In this document: positions 52,422-59,190 of the stretch, piece after piece | Numbering within the stretch: the first letter of the stretch is position 1 | Layout of the letters: each line of letters opens with the position of its first letter | Assembly (NCBI GenBank): GCA_016184365.1 | Contig: JACPCW010000080.1 | Location: 1 to 59,190 of the forward strand | DNA: 59,190 nt | Reading direction: 5' to 3' | Source: Candidatus Rokuibacteriota bacterium | GTDB lineage: Bacteria > Methylomirabilota > Methylomirabilia > Rokubacteriales > CSP1-6 | Notes under the pieces: generated by a model | The model's input: the letters and a program-made list of their open reading frames with translations, nothing else | Databases searched by the model: none | Told to the model about the DNA's origin: nothing | Program-made: the position numbers and the translations under genes

Positions 52422-53110
52422 ATGCGGTGTCGTGCAATGCAGAAACGGTTGGTTCGTCGTGCGGGCTGGCCCGTCGCGGCCGTACTCGCCGTCGCGATCG
52501 CCGCGCCGGGCGGCGCGCTGGCGAGCGCGCCCAAGCCGCCGTGGACCGAGCGTTCGGTGTCGAAGCACGCGAGGGGGCGCTCGTCAGCTCGGTCAGGCCC
52601 GGATCGCCCGCGCAGCGGGCCGGCATCGAGCGCGGCGACGTGATCGTCGAGTACGACGGCCAGAAGGTTGGACCGTCGAGCTCACTGCCGCGGATGGTGG
52701 CGACGACGCGCCCGGGCACGAAGGTGGGCCTCGTCGTGCTGCGCGACGGCAAGCGCGTGCCGCTCGAGGTGACGGTGACGCGGATGGAGGAACCCGACAC
52801 CTCGGCGGCCGTGAAGTCCGAGGAGACCGGGAAGCTCGGCCTCACCGTCCAGCCGCTCGCGCCCGAAGAGGCGGCCCGCCTCGGCCTCGACGAGCAGCGC
52901 GGCGTGGTCGTGCGGTCCGTCGAGCCGCGCACGCCGGCGGCGCGCGCAGGGATCCAGGTCGAAGACGTCATCGTGGAGGTCAACGGCAAGCCCGTGAAGG
53001 ACGCGGCGGACCTCCAGCGCGCGCTCGACAAGCGCGGCGAAGGCGCGGCGAACGTGTTCCTGATGCAGCGCGACGGCCAGAGCGTGTTCGTCGCCGTGCC
53101 GTCCGCCTGA
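52422..53110 (+). pseudogene. Frameshifted secreted two-PDZ protein
   Basis: A GAGGAGG site and ATG at 52422 open a signal peptide (RLVRRAGWPVAAVLAVAIAA, then ALASAPKPPW). The HtrA-like PDZ domains are in another frame: FGVEAREGALVSSVRPGSPA onward, and a second PDZ from KLGLTVQPLAPEEAARLGL to the stop at 53110. The first PDZ lacks its opening strand (equivalent to LGLTVQPL), so a small deletion near 52545 probably removed it and shifted the frame. There is no protease domain. It could be a true pseudogene or an assembly error. Confidence 0.7.
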
Positions 53111-53122
53111 TCCGCGGTGAGC

Positions 53123-53148
53123 CGGCGGGGCTCGAAGGAGCCCCGCCG
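53123..53148. terminator. Bidirectional hairpin between convergent genes
   Basis: CGGCGGGGCTC-GAAG-GAGCCCCGCCG is a perfect 11-bp stem with a stable tetraloop, placed between the PDZ gene stop and the stop of the minus-strand membrane protein. Confidence 0.7.
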
Positions 53149-53826
53149 TCAGCGCCGCTTCGCGAACGCGCGCTGCGCGACCGCCAGCAGGCAGTAGGCG
53201 GCGCCCAAAAGCTCCATCGACTCCTCGAAGAACCAGCGTGGCATCGGCATGACCCGGGACAGCGAGGCCTCGACGAAGTTCAGTGGCCGCTCGACGAGCT
53301 GCACGAGCAGGATCAGCAGCGTGCCGGCGAGCAACGCGCGCCCCCACGGCTCACGACGCAGTCGCGGAAGCTCTCCGCGAAGCTCGGCGCGTCGCGAGAC
53401 CGCGTAGATCGCGGTCGCCACGACGAGCCCCGCGATCATCGCGCCCACCAGGAGCCGGATCGCGGGCGGCGCCGCGTCGGTCATGAGGAACTTCCCGTCG
53501 ACGATCGACACGCCGAACACCCAGCGATCGAGATCCACTTCGGCGCGGATGGCGGCGACGAATCCGAGCGCGAGGAGCACGTCGAGCGCGGCCGGCGGAC
53601 GCGCCACGCTCACCATGGCGACGACGACCGTGGCGGTCATGAGCGCGACCTGCGCCCACTCGACGATTCCGCCCTCGCGCGTCGCGTCCCCCGCGGCGAT
53701 CGCGAGCGCGGCGGCGACCATGGCGATCGCCGCGAGCGTGACGAGCAGCATGGGCCGGCAGCGGCCGGAATGACGTACGCGGGACGCCGGGGCCGAGGCG
53801 ACTGCAAGTCCGGCGTGCCGGTTCAC
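53149..53826 (-). CDS. Integral membrane protein of unknown function
   Basis: A 225-residue protein with about six hydrophobic spans (for example MLLVTLAAIAMVAAALAIAA and RLLVGAMIAGLVVATAIYAV) and a conserved-looking C-terminal MPMPRWFFEESMELLGAAYC. No family recognised. A GTG at 53826 overlaps the stop of a tiny ATG-ACG-GCG-TGA frame and a palindrome shared with the HugZ-like gene; an internal ATG at 53751 (MLLVTLAA) is an alternative start. Confidence 0.65.
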   Translation of the reverse strand: MNRHAGLAVASAPASRVRHSGRCRPMLLVTLAAIAMVAAALAIAAGDATREGGIVEWAQVALMTATVVVAMVSVARPPAALDVLLALGFVAAIRAEVDLDRWVFGVSIVDGKFLMTDAAPPAIRLLVGAMIAGLVVATAIYAVSRRAELRGELPRLRREPWGRALLAGTLLILLVQLVERPLNFVEASLSRVMPMPRWFFEESMELLGAAYCLLAVAQRAFAKRR

Positions 53827-53830
53827 GCCG
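53810..53830. promoter_or_regulatory. Palindrome at start of membrane-protein gene
   Basis: CGGCGTG (53811-53817) and CACGCCG (53824-53830) flank six bases; the GTG start is inside. About 35 bases around it match the start of the HugZ-like gene with one deletion. Confidence 0.55.
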
Positions 53831-53903
53831 TCATCGTAACGGACTCCCGGGCGGGCGTCACTCGCGGCCGGGCCTGAGGCTGCGTGCTATCATCCGCGGC
53901 GGC

Positions 53904-54215
53904 ATGTTGAAGGCGCTGTTCGGACTCGCGCTGGTGCTGCGACTCCTCATCGACATGGCGACGCCGCTCATGCCTGGCGCCTTCCGCTTCAATCCGTCCG
54001 AATCCGTCGAGGCGCACCGCGCGCATTCCGTCCGCAGCATCGAACACCCCGTCGTCCGGCCGATCAGCATTCCGCCGACCGCGGTCGCGCCCGTCGCGAT
54101 ACCGCGCCCGGACGTCGCCGCGCGCACGCGCGTCGAAACGGGTTCGCCGCGATTCAGGCCGCTCCTCGCTCGTCAGGCGCTCGAGCCCGTTCCCGAATCC
54201 GTCGAAGACCACTAG
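53904..54215 (+). CDS. Short membrane-anchored hypothetical protein
   Basis: A 103-residue frame with an N-terminal hydrophobic segment (MLKALFGLALVLRLLIDMAT) and a Pro/Arg/Val-rich tail. No family recognised. It lies just upstream of the cation-efflux module on the same strand and might be an accessory subunit. Confidence 0.45.
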   Translation: MLKALFGLALVLRLLIDMATPLMPGAFRFNPSESVEAHRAHSVRSIEHPVVRPISIPPTAVAPVAIPRPDVAARTRVETGSPRFRPLLARQALEPVPESVEDH

Positions 54216-54272
54216 TCGCCGGCACGTTCCCTTTGCGGTCACTCGAACTCCGTTCGAGAAAGGGCATGTGCC

Positions 54273-54749
54273 ATGGCGACTTTTCCATTGCTGGACAACC
54301 GGTTGTTTCTCGTCGGGTATTCCGACGACGCGCGCGTCCTGATCGACCACCTGCAGGCCGAGGCGCCGGGTCTGCTCTCCCGCGTCGCCGGGGTCGTCGA
54401 CGATGCGCGGGTCGTGTCGCAGCTGAAAGCGCGAGGGCTCGCGGTCGTCTGCGGCGACCCGTGGAACGTGACGACACTCCTCGACGCGGATCTCCAGCGC
54501 GCGGGGATCGTCGTCGTCTTTCCCGAGGACCCAGTCCGGCATGGCGAGCGGATTCTCACCACCGTGCGCGCCGTTCGACGGCTCTGTCCCGACGCGCAGA
54601 TCTTCGCGAAAGCCGGGAGCGGTGAGGACGCCGAACGGCTGTACGCCGTGGGAGCGAACGAGGTGATGGTGATCCGAACGACGCCCACACCGAACCGCAC
54701 GGCAGGCGGCGGGGACGCGCGAGGAGATCTGGCGATTGATACACCATGA
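54273..54749 (+). CDS. Stand-alone TrkA-N/RCK-like NAD-binding protein
   Basis: A 158-residue protein with a Rossmann-type TrkA-N fold: LFLVGYSDDARVLIDHLQ, then RVAGVVDD, AVVCGDPWNVTTLLDADL and ANEVMVIR. Such domains sense NAD(H) or nucleotides and gate K+ channels or antiporters. It overlaps the CPA2 antiporter start by 14 bases, so it is probably a separate regulatory subunit. Confidence 0.82.
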   Translation: MATFPLLDNRLFLVGYSDDARVLIDHLQAEAPGLLSRVAGVVDDARVVSQLKARGLAVVCGDPWNVTTLLDADLQRAGIVVVFPEDPVRHGERILTTVRAVRRLCPDAQIFAKAGSGEDAERLYAVGANEVMVIRTTPTPNRTAGGGDARGDLAIDTP

Positions 54750-56496
54750 CCTGCTGACCGCGATCGGCGTCAGCATCATCGCCGCGGCGGTGCTGGCGCT
54801 GGTCGCGCGTCGTGTCGGCCAGCCGCTGTTGCTCGGCTACGTGCTGGGCGGGGCTCTGCTCGGGCCGCACATCGGCTTCGGGCTCGTCACCGACGAGGCG
54901 AGCATCGAGCTCATCTCGGAGATCGGCCTCATCCTGCTGCTCTTCATCATCGGTCTCGAGATGAACCTCTCCCGGCTGCTCCAGGCGGGGCGCGCCATCG
55001 GCGTGAGCGGCCTGCTGCAGTTCCCGCTCTGCGCGGCGCTCGGCTGGTTCGCGTTCCAGGGCTTTGCGGCCGGCGGACGGTTCGACCGCCTGTACCTCGC
55101 CGTGGCGTTCGCGCTGTCGTCGACGCTGATCGTCGTCAAGCTGCTCTTCGACAAGTTCGAGATCGCGACCTTCACCGGACGGGTCACGATCGGAATCCTC
55201 GTCTTCCAGGACCTCTGGGCGATCCTGTTCCTCGCCGTCCAGCCGAACCTCGACAACCTCCAGGCGGGCCCGCTGCTCCGCTCACTGCTCGCGGGCGCCG
55301 GCCTCGTCGTCGGGGCCGCGGCGATGGCCCGGTACGTGCTCCCGGCCCTCTACCGCAGCATCGCGAAGTCGACGGAACTGGTGCTGCTCGTGTCCGTCGC
55401 GTGGTGCTTCCTGCTGTCCGGCCTCGCCGGGTGGGCGGGCCTCTCGAAGGAAATGGGCTCGCTCATCGCCGGTCTCGTGATCGCCGGCTTCCCATACGGT
55501 GCCGAAGTCACGGCCCGGCTCGGGGGCGTCCGCGATTTCTTCATCACGCTCTTCTTCGTCGCGCTCGGGCTCAAGATCCCGCAGCCCTCACTCGGCTTGC
55601 TCCTGGTCGCCGTCGGCGCGACCGCCTTCGTGGTCGCGAGTCGTCTGATCGTGCTGATCCCGTTGTTCACGGCGCTGCGAGTCGATTTCCGGAGCGCCGC
55701 GGTCGTCGCGATCAATCTCTCGCAGGTCAGCGAGTTCTCGCTCGTCATCGTGGCGCTCGGCGCGACGTACGGCCACGTCCGCCCGGACACGTCGGCGCTC
55801 GTGCTCTTCGCCCTGCTGATCACGGCGATCGTCTCGACGTACGGCATCCTGTTCAACCACCAGATCGCCAGCGCGCTCACTCGCCTGGCGGGCGCGGCGG
55901 GCCTGTCGGCATGGCTGGCGCCGCCGGCGTCGCCGACGGCCGCGGCCGCGGAAGGCGAGGCACACGCCCAGGACGTCTTCCTCCTCGGGGTCTCGCGCGA
56001 AGGGCTGGCCTTCGTGCAGCACCTCGAGCGCGAGTCGCCGACCATGAAGGCGCGCCTCGTCGCGATCGACTTCAACCCGGAGACGCTCGAACGGCTGCAG
56101 CTGAACGGCGTGCATTGTCACTACGGCGACATCTCGAACGTCGAAACGCTCCGTCACGCGGGCCTGGACCGCGCGCGCGTCGTCGTCTCGAGCATCTCCG
56201 ACTGGTTCCTCAAAGGCATCGACAACCGCCGCCTGATCCGCGTCGTCCGCACGCTGGCGCCGAACGCGCGCGTCATCGCCACCGCCGACACGCTGGCGCA
56301 CGCCGAGGCCCTCTACGCCGAGGGCGCGGCCTACGTGATCGTGCCGACGGCGCTCGCGGCCGAGCATCTGTACGAGCTGCTCCGCGACCTGTCGGACGAC
56401 GCGCTCGATCGGGCTCGCGCGAACCAGGCACGCGAGCTGTTCACGCGCGATCGGCGCGCCCACCCACCGGTCAGTACCGATGGAGCGTCGCACTGA
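54736..56496 (+). CDS. CPA2 monovalent cation:proton antiporter with TrkA-N domain
   Basis: A 586-residue KefB/KefC-like antiporter: about twelve spans (GQPLLLGYVLGGALLGPHIG, ELISEIGLILLLFIIGLEMN) and a C-terminal TrkA-N domain (DVFLLGVSREGLAF). It would exchange K+ or Na+ for H+. The TTG at 54736 is preceded by GGAG and lies inside the end of the NAD-binding gene. Followed by a small membrane protein and a second antiporter. Confidence 0.9.
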   Translation: MIHHDLLTAIGVSIIAAAVLALVARRVGQPLLLGYVLGGALLGPHIGFGLVTDEASIELISEIGLILLLFIIGLEMNLSRLLQAGRAIGVSGLLQFPLCAALGWFAFQGFAAGGRFDRLYLAVAFALSSTLIVVKLLFDKFEIATFTGRVTIGILVFQDLWAILFLAVQPNLDNLQAGPLLRSLLAGAGLVVGAAAMARYVLPALYRSIAKSTELVLLVSVAWCFLLSGLAGWAGLSKEMGSLIAGLVIAGFPYGAEVTARLGGVRDFFITLFFVALGLKIPQPSLGLLLVAVGATAFVVASRLIVLIPLFTALRVDFRSAAVVAINLSQVSEFSLVIVALGATYGHVRPDTSALVLFALLITAIVSTYGILFNHQIASALTRLAGAAGLSAWLAPPASPTAAAAEGEAHAQDVFLLGVSREGLAFVQHLERESPTMKARLVAIDFNPETLERLQLNGVHCHYGDISNVETLRHAGLDRARVVVSSISDWFLKGIDNRRLIRVVRTLAPNARVIATADTLAHAEALYAEGAAYVIVPTALAAEHLYELLRDLSDDALDRARANQARELFTRDRRAHPPVSTDGASH

Positions 56497-56690
56497 GCGG
56501 CGATGCCGGTCGCCTGTCGCGTCTCGTCACGTCGTGGCGCTTCTGGGCGCTCGTCGGCGTGACGGTCGTCGACGGCGTGACGCTCATGATCCCGGTCACG
56601 GCGCTGCTGCTGCTCGTCGCCGCAGTGGTCAATCCGGAATGGCTCCGCCGCGCCGCGCGGTTCCTCGCGGACCTCGCGGAGGCGCGCTGA
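56493..56690 (+). CDS. Small membrane protein with probable CTG start
   Basis: A 65-residue frame, (M)SGDAGRLSRLVTSWRFWAL onward, with a hydrophobic span VTLMIPVTALLLLVAAVV and an amphipathic basic end. No ATG, GTG or TTG fits; a CTG at 56493 overlaps the antiporter stop (CTGA) and GGAG lies seven bases upstream. It fills the space between two antiporter genes, so a small subunit is plausible. Confidence 0.5.
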   Translation: MSGDAGRLSRLVTSWRFWALVGVTVVDGVTLMIPVTALLLLVAAVVNPEWLRRAARFLADLAEAR

Positions 56691-56706
56691 CCCCGGGAGC
56701 ACGCCG

Positions 56707-58650
56707 ATAGCCTCCGCCCCCGGTCTGTACGTCGACCTCGCGTACGTCTTCGCCGCGGCCGTCATCGGCGGCGGCCTCGCCTGGCTCGCGCGCCAACCGC
56801 TCATCCTCGGCTACGTCGTCGGCGGCATCCTCATCAGTCCGCTGACGCCGGGACCGTCCGTCTCGGATCCCCACACCTTCGAGGCGTTCGCCGAGATCGG
56901 CGTCATCCTCCTCATGTTCTCCATCGGCGTGGAGGTCTCGCTCCGCGACCTCGCGCGCGTCCGATCGGTCGCGCTCCTCGGCGCTCCGCTCACCATCGCG
57001 CTCACGATCGGCCTCGCCGTCGGCGCGGGGACGCTGCTCGACTGGCCCATGCTCCAGAGCGTCGTCGTCGGCATCGTCGTGTCCGTCGGCAGCACGATGG
57101 TGCTGATGCGCCTGCTCATGGAGCGCGGCGACCTGCACTCCCGGCACGGTCGCGTGCTCCTCGGGACCTCGCTGGTCGAGGACCTGGCCGTCGTCGTCCT
57201 CATCGTCGTCATGCCGCGGCTCGGGCAGGCGGAGACCGGGCTCCTGCGGCTCGGCGGGGTCTTCCTGCTCGTGACGGCGCTGCTCGTGCCGTTCACGTAC
57301 GCGGCCTCGAAGGCGATCCCGATGCTGCTGTCCTACGTGGCGCGCACGCGCAACCAGGAGCTGTTTCTCCTCGTGACGCTGACCGTCGCGCTCGGCACGG
57401 CGGCGTTGAGCCATGCCGCCGGGCTGTCGCTGGCGCTGGGCGCGTTTCTCGCCGGCGTCATCATCAGCGAATCGGATTACGCGCACGAGACGCTGGCCCG
57501 GCTCCTCCCGATCCGGGACACCTTCGTGGCGCTCTTCTTCGTCACGCTCGGCGCGCTGGTGAATCCCGCGGCCATCCTCGCCCACGGCTCGCTGCTGGCC
57601 GTGATCTTCGGCCTCGCCGTGGGGGGCAAGCTCGTCATCCGCACCGCCGTCGCGCGACTGTTCGGCTATCCGATCGCGACGGCGTTGCTCGTGGGCGTCG
57701 GTCTCGCCCAGATCGGCGAGTTCTCGTTCGTCCTGATCCAGGTCGCGCGCCAGGCCGGGCACGTCGGCGACGAGGTGTACCAGGCGACGCTGGCGGCGTC
57801 CCTGCTCAGCATCCTGGCGAACGCGGCGCTCGTCCGCGCGGCGCCCGGATGGCTGGCGCGGCTGCCGGTCGGCAGACCGCCCGAGCTGGCGCAGACAACG
57901 GCGGCGGCGCCTCCGTTGAGCGGCCACGTCGTGATCGCCGGCTTCGGGCGGATCGGAAGCGCGGTCGTCGCCGCGCTGGAGACGTTCCAGACGTTCTACG
58001 TCGCGATCGAGCTCGATCCCGAAGTCGTCCGCGTGCTTCGGGCGCGCGGCGTTCCGTGCCTCTATGGCGATGCGGCGCAGGCGCGAATCCTCGAGGCGGC
58101 CGGCGTCGAGCGCGCCGCGCTGGTGGTCATCGCGCTGCCAGACATCGACGCGGCCGTCTCGGCGGTCCGCCACACGCGAGCCCTGGCGCCCGGCACGCCC
58201 ATCCTCGCCCGCGCCCATCACCCGGCCGGACAGGATCAGCTACTCGCCGCCGGCGCCACCGAGGTCATCCAGCCGGAGGTCGAGGCGGCCTCGACGCTGA
58301 TCCGCCGGGCGCTCAGACACCTGGCGCTTCCGCGCGAGCGCGTGCTGGCCTACCTCGAGCGGTTCCGCAGCGTGATGGAATCGACGCCGGCGGTGCGCAC
58401 GGGCGGCGCGCTTCCCGAAGTGCAGGAGGCAACCGTTCACGGCGGACCGCTCGCTGATCGCTCGCTGCGCGACGCGCAGATCCGCGAGCGTTTCGGCGTG
58501 ACCGTCGTGGCGGTCACGCGGGCCGACGGGGAGATGCTGCTCCATCCGCCGCCCGACACCATGGTCCATCCCGGCGACCGCGTCATGCTCTTCGGCTTGC
58601 CGGAGCAGATCGCCGCGTTCACCAGCGAGCTGAATCCGCGACGCGCCTGA
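56707..58650 (+). CDS. Second CPA2 antiporter with TrkA-N and TrkA-C domains
   Basis: About 647 residues: membrane domain (QPLILGYVVGGILISPLTPG, EIGVILLMFSIGVEVSLRDL), TrkA-N (VVIAGFGRIGSAVV) and TrkA-C (RFGVTVVAVTRADGEMLLHP). The first ATG (56914) would delete the first two membrane spans, so the true start is upstream. That frame has no ATG, GTG or TTG back to the stop at 56587; an ATA at 56707 has GGGAG seven bases before it, and a CTG at 56725 is the other choice. Forms a module with the genes before it. Confidence 0.87.
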   Translation: MASAPGLYVDLAYVFAAAVIGGGLAWLARQPLILGYVVGGILISPLTPGPSVSDPHTFEAFAEIGVILLMFSIGVEVSLRDLARVRSVALLGAPLTIALTIGLAVGAGTLLDWPMLQSVVVGIVVSVGSTMVLMRLLMERGDLHSRHGRVLLGTSLVEDLAVVVLIVVMPRLGQAETGLLRLGGVFLLVTALLVPFTYAASKAIPMLLSYVARTRNQELFLLVTLTVALGTAALSHAAGLSLALGAFLAGVIISESDYAHETLARLLPIRDTFVALFFVTLGALVNPAAILAHGSLLAVIFGLAVGGKLVIRTAVARLFGYPIATALLVGVGLAQIGEFSFVLIQVARQAGHVGDEVYQATLAASLLSILANAALVRAAPGWLARLPVGRPPELAQTTAAAPPLSGHVVIAGFGRIGSAVVAALETFQTFYVAIELDPEVVRVLRARGVPCLYGDAAQARILEAAGVERAALVVIALPDIDAAVSAVRHTRALAPGTPILARAHHPAGQDQLLAAGATEVIQPEVEAASTLIRRALRHLALPRERVLAYLERFRSVMESTPAVRTGGALPEVQEATVHGGPLADRSLRDAQIRERFGVTVVAVTRADGEMLLHPPPDTMVHPGDRVMLFGLPEQIAAFTSELNPRRA

Positions 58651-58653
58651 TCG

Positions 58654-58833
58654 TCAGAGCGATTTCTTGATCGCGCCCAGGACGTCGCGCTCGACCTGGC
58701 GGTCCGTGACCGTGAGCGGCGCGTCCGTGTCGACGAAGAGGATCCGCTCGCGCTTGAACACCGACCGCTCGACGCTGACCGTGCTGCGCGCGTCGCCGGC
58801 GGCCTTGATGTGCAGGCGCAGCCGGTGGCGCAT
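58654..58833 (-). CDS. Small hypothetical protein
   Basis: A 59-residue charged frame, MRHRLRLHIKAAGDARSTVS onward, ending VERDVLGAIKKSL. A strong GGAGGAGG lies before the ATG. No family recognised. It lies between the antiporter and fxsA, convergent with the former. Confidence 0.55.
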   Translation of the reverse strand: MRHRLRLHIKAAGDARSTVSVERSVFKRERILFVDTDAPLTVTDRQVERDVLGAIKKSL

Positions 58834-58890
58834 GACGTCCTCCTCCCTCGATCCTAGCCGACCGAGCGGGGTATAGACTCGCAACCGGTG

Positions 58891-59190
58891 GTGAGGCTCG
58901 TGCTGGTTGCGCTGTTCATCGCGGTCCCGCTCGCCGAGCTCGCCCTGCTCATCGAGATTGGACGGCACGTCGGCGTGGTGACGACGATCGCGCTGGTCAT
59001 CGTCACCGGCGCGCTCGGCGCGGCGCTCGCGCGACACCAGGGGCTCGGCGTGCTGCGCGACATGCGCGGCCAGCTCGCGGCCGGACAGGTGCCGGCGAGC
59101 TCGCTCGTGGACGGCCTGATCATCCTGGTCGCCGCCGCCCTTCTCATCACGCCCGGCATCCTGACGGACACGGTCGGCTTCCTGTGCCTC
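58891..59190 (+). CDS. fxsA: FxsA family membrane protein (partial)
   Basis: The first 100 codons of an FxsA homologue: VRLVLVALFIAVPLAELALL, TIALVIVTGALGAALARHQG and LVAAALLITPGILTD, with membrane spans in the usual order. Cut by the window end. The start is one of two adjacent GTG codons (58888 or 58891). A TATAGA at 58872-58877 so close to the start suggests a very short leader. Confidence 0.88.
   Translation, partial: MRLVLVALFIAVPLAELALLIEIGRHVGVVTTIALVIVTGALGAALARHQGLGVLRDMRGQLAAGQVPASSLVDGLIILVAAALLITPGILTDTVGFLCL

Overview
The window is a very GC-rich bacterial chromosome segment, packed with genes and mostly encoded on the minus strand up to about 40 kb. It carries CaiB-type CoA-transferases, acyl-CoA dehydrogenases, a B12 mutase, a molybdenum hydroxylase subunit, a hydantoinase pair, a complete branched-chain amino-acid (liv) ABC transporter and PEP-CTERM-like proteins. 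This mix suggests an uncultivated soil or subsurface heterotroph; Candidatus Rokubacteria / Methylomirabilota is my best guess from gene content alone, as no rRNA or tRNA is present. Very many neighbouring genes share a 4-base stop/start overlap of the form NTGA, so operons appear translationally coupled, and this helps to choose starts.

Layout. 0.2-3.2 kb: coupled cluster of a small basic protein, a CaiB transferase, an opine-dehydrogenase-like enzyme and a V4R protein. 3.2-5.0 kb: D-glutamate cyclase-like protein and a VapBC toxin-antitoxin pair. 5.0-15.6 kb: a decayed ABC substrate-binding gene, then a coupled operon running leftward: acyl-CoA dehydrogenase, peptide-type substrate-binding protein, DUF1185, thiolase, hydroxyacyl-CoA dehydrogenase, a 26-residue amidohydrolase stub, OB-fold partner, B12 subunit, methylmalonyl-CoA mutase-type subunit and xanthine-dehydrogenase-type Mo subunit. 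15.6-16.6 kb: DUF2130 gene with more AT-rich codons. 16.6-21.3 kb: GntR regulator plus hydantoinase A and B. 21.3-31.8 kb: acyl-CoA dehydrogenase, sterol-desaturase-like enzyme, hydroxybutyryl-CoA dehydrogenase, apt, PEP-CTERM-like protein, HAD, enoyl-CoA hydratase, rhodanese, hydrolase, DUF72, TauE permease and alanine racemase. 32-40 kb: heme-c sensor cyclase, acyl-CoA synthetase and livGFHMK. 40-49 kb: mostly housekeeping and repair genes (SLT, thioesterase, Ogt, amidohydrolase, Nudix, DinG-like helicase, FAD oxidoreductase with EthD). 49-59 kb: small envelope proteins, a HELTH protease, a HugZ-like protein, a frameshifted PDZ protein, and a cation-efflux module of a stand-alone NAD-binding domain with two CPA2 antiporters, ending in a partial fxsA.

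The main unexplained structure is a family of intergenic two-hairpin repeats (near 1-194, 7534-7603, 18377-18440, 25934-26000, 31906-32137 and 40586-40644, with a half copy at 41546-41564). Most copies sit at 3' ends of genes. Two lie directly after a coupled start codon and are translated in frame as a Gly-Gly-His-Val-Gly-Ala-Pro N-terminal extension. A different long inverted-repeat element lies at 35389-35587.

Other notable points are four or five gene remnants (5013, 10046, 42090, 42165, 52422), several genes without a normal start codon (alr, the sensor cyclase, two genes of the antiporter module), sigma-54-like promoters before envelope genes, and palindromes overlapping start codons.
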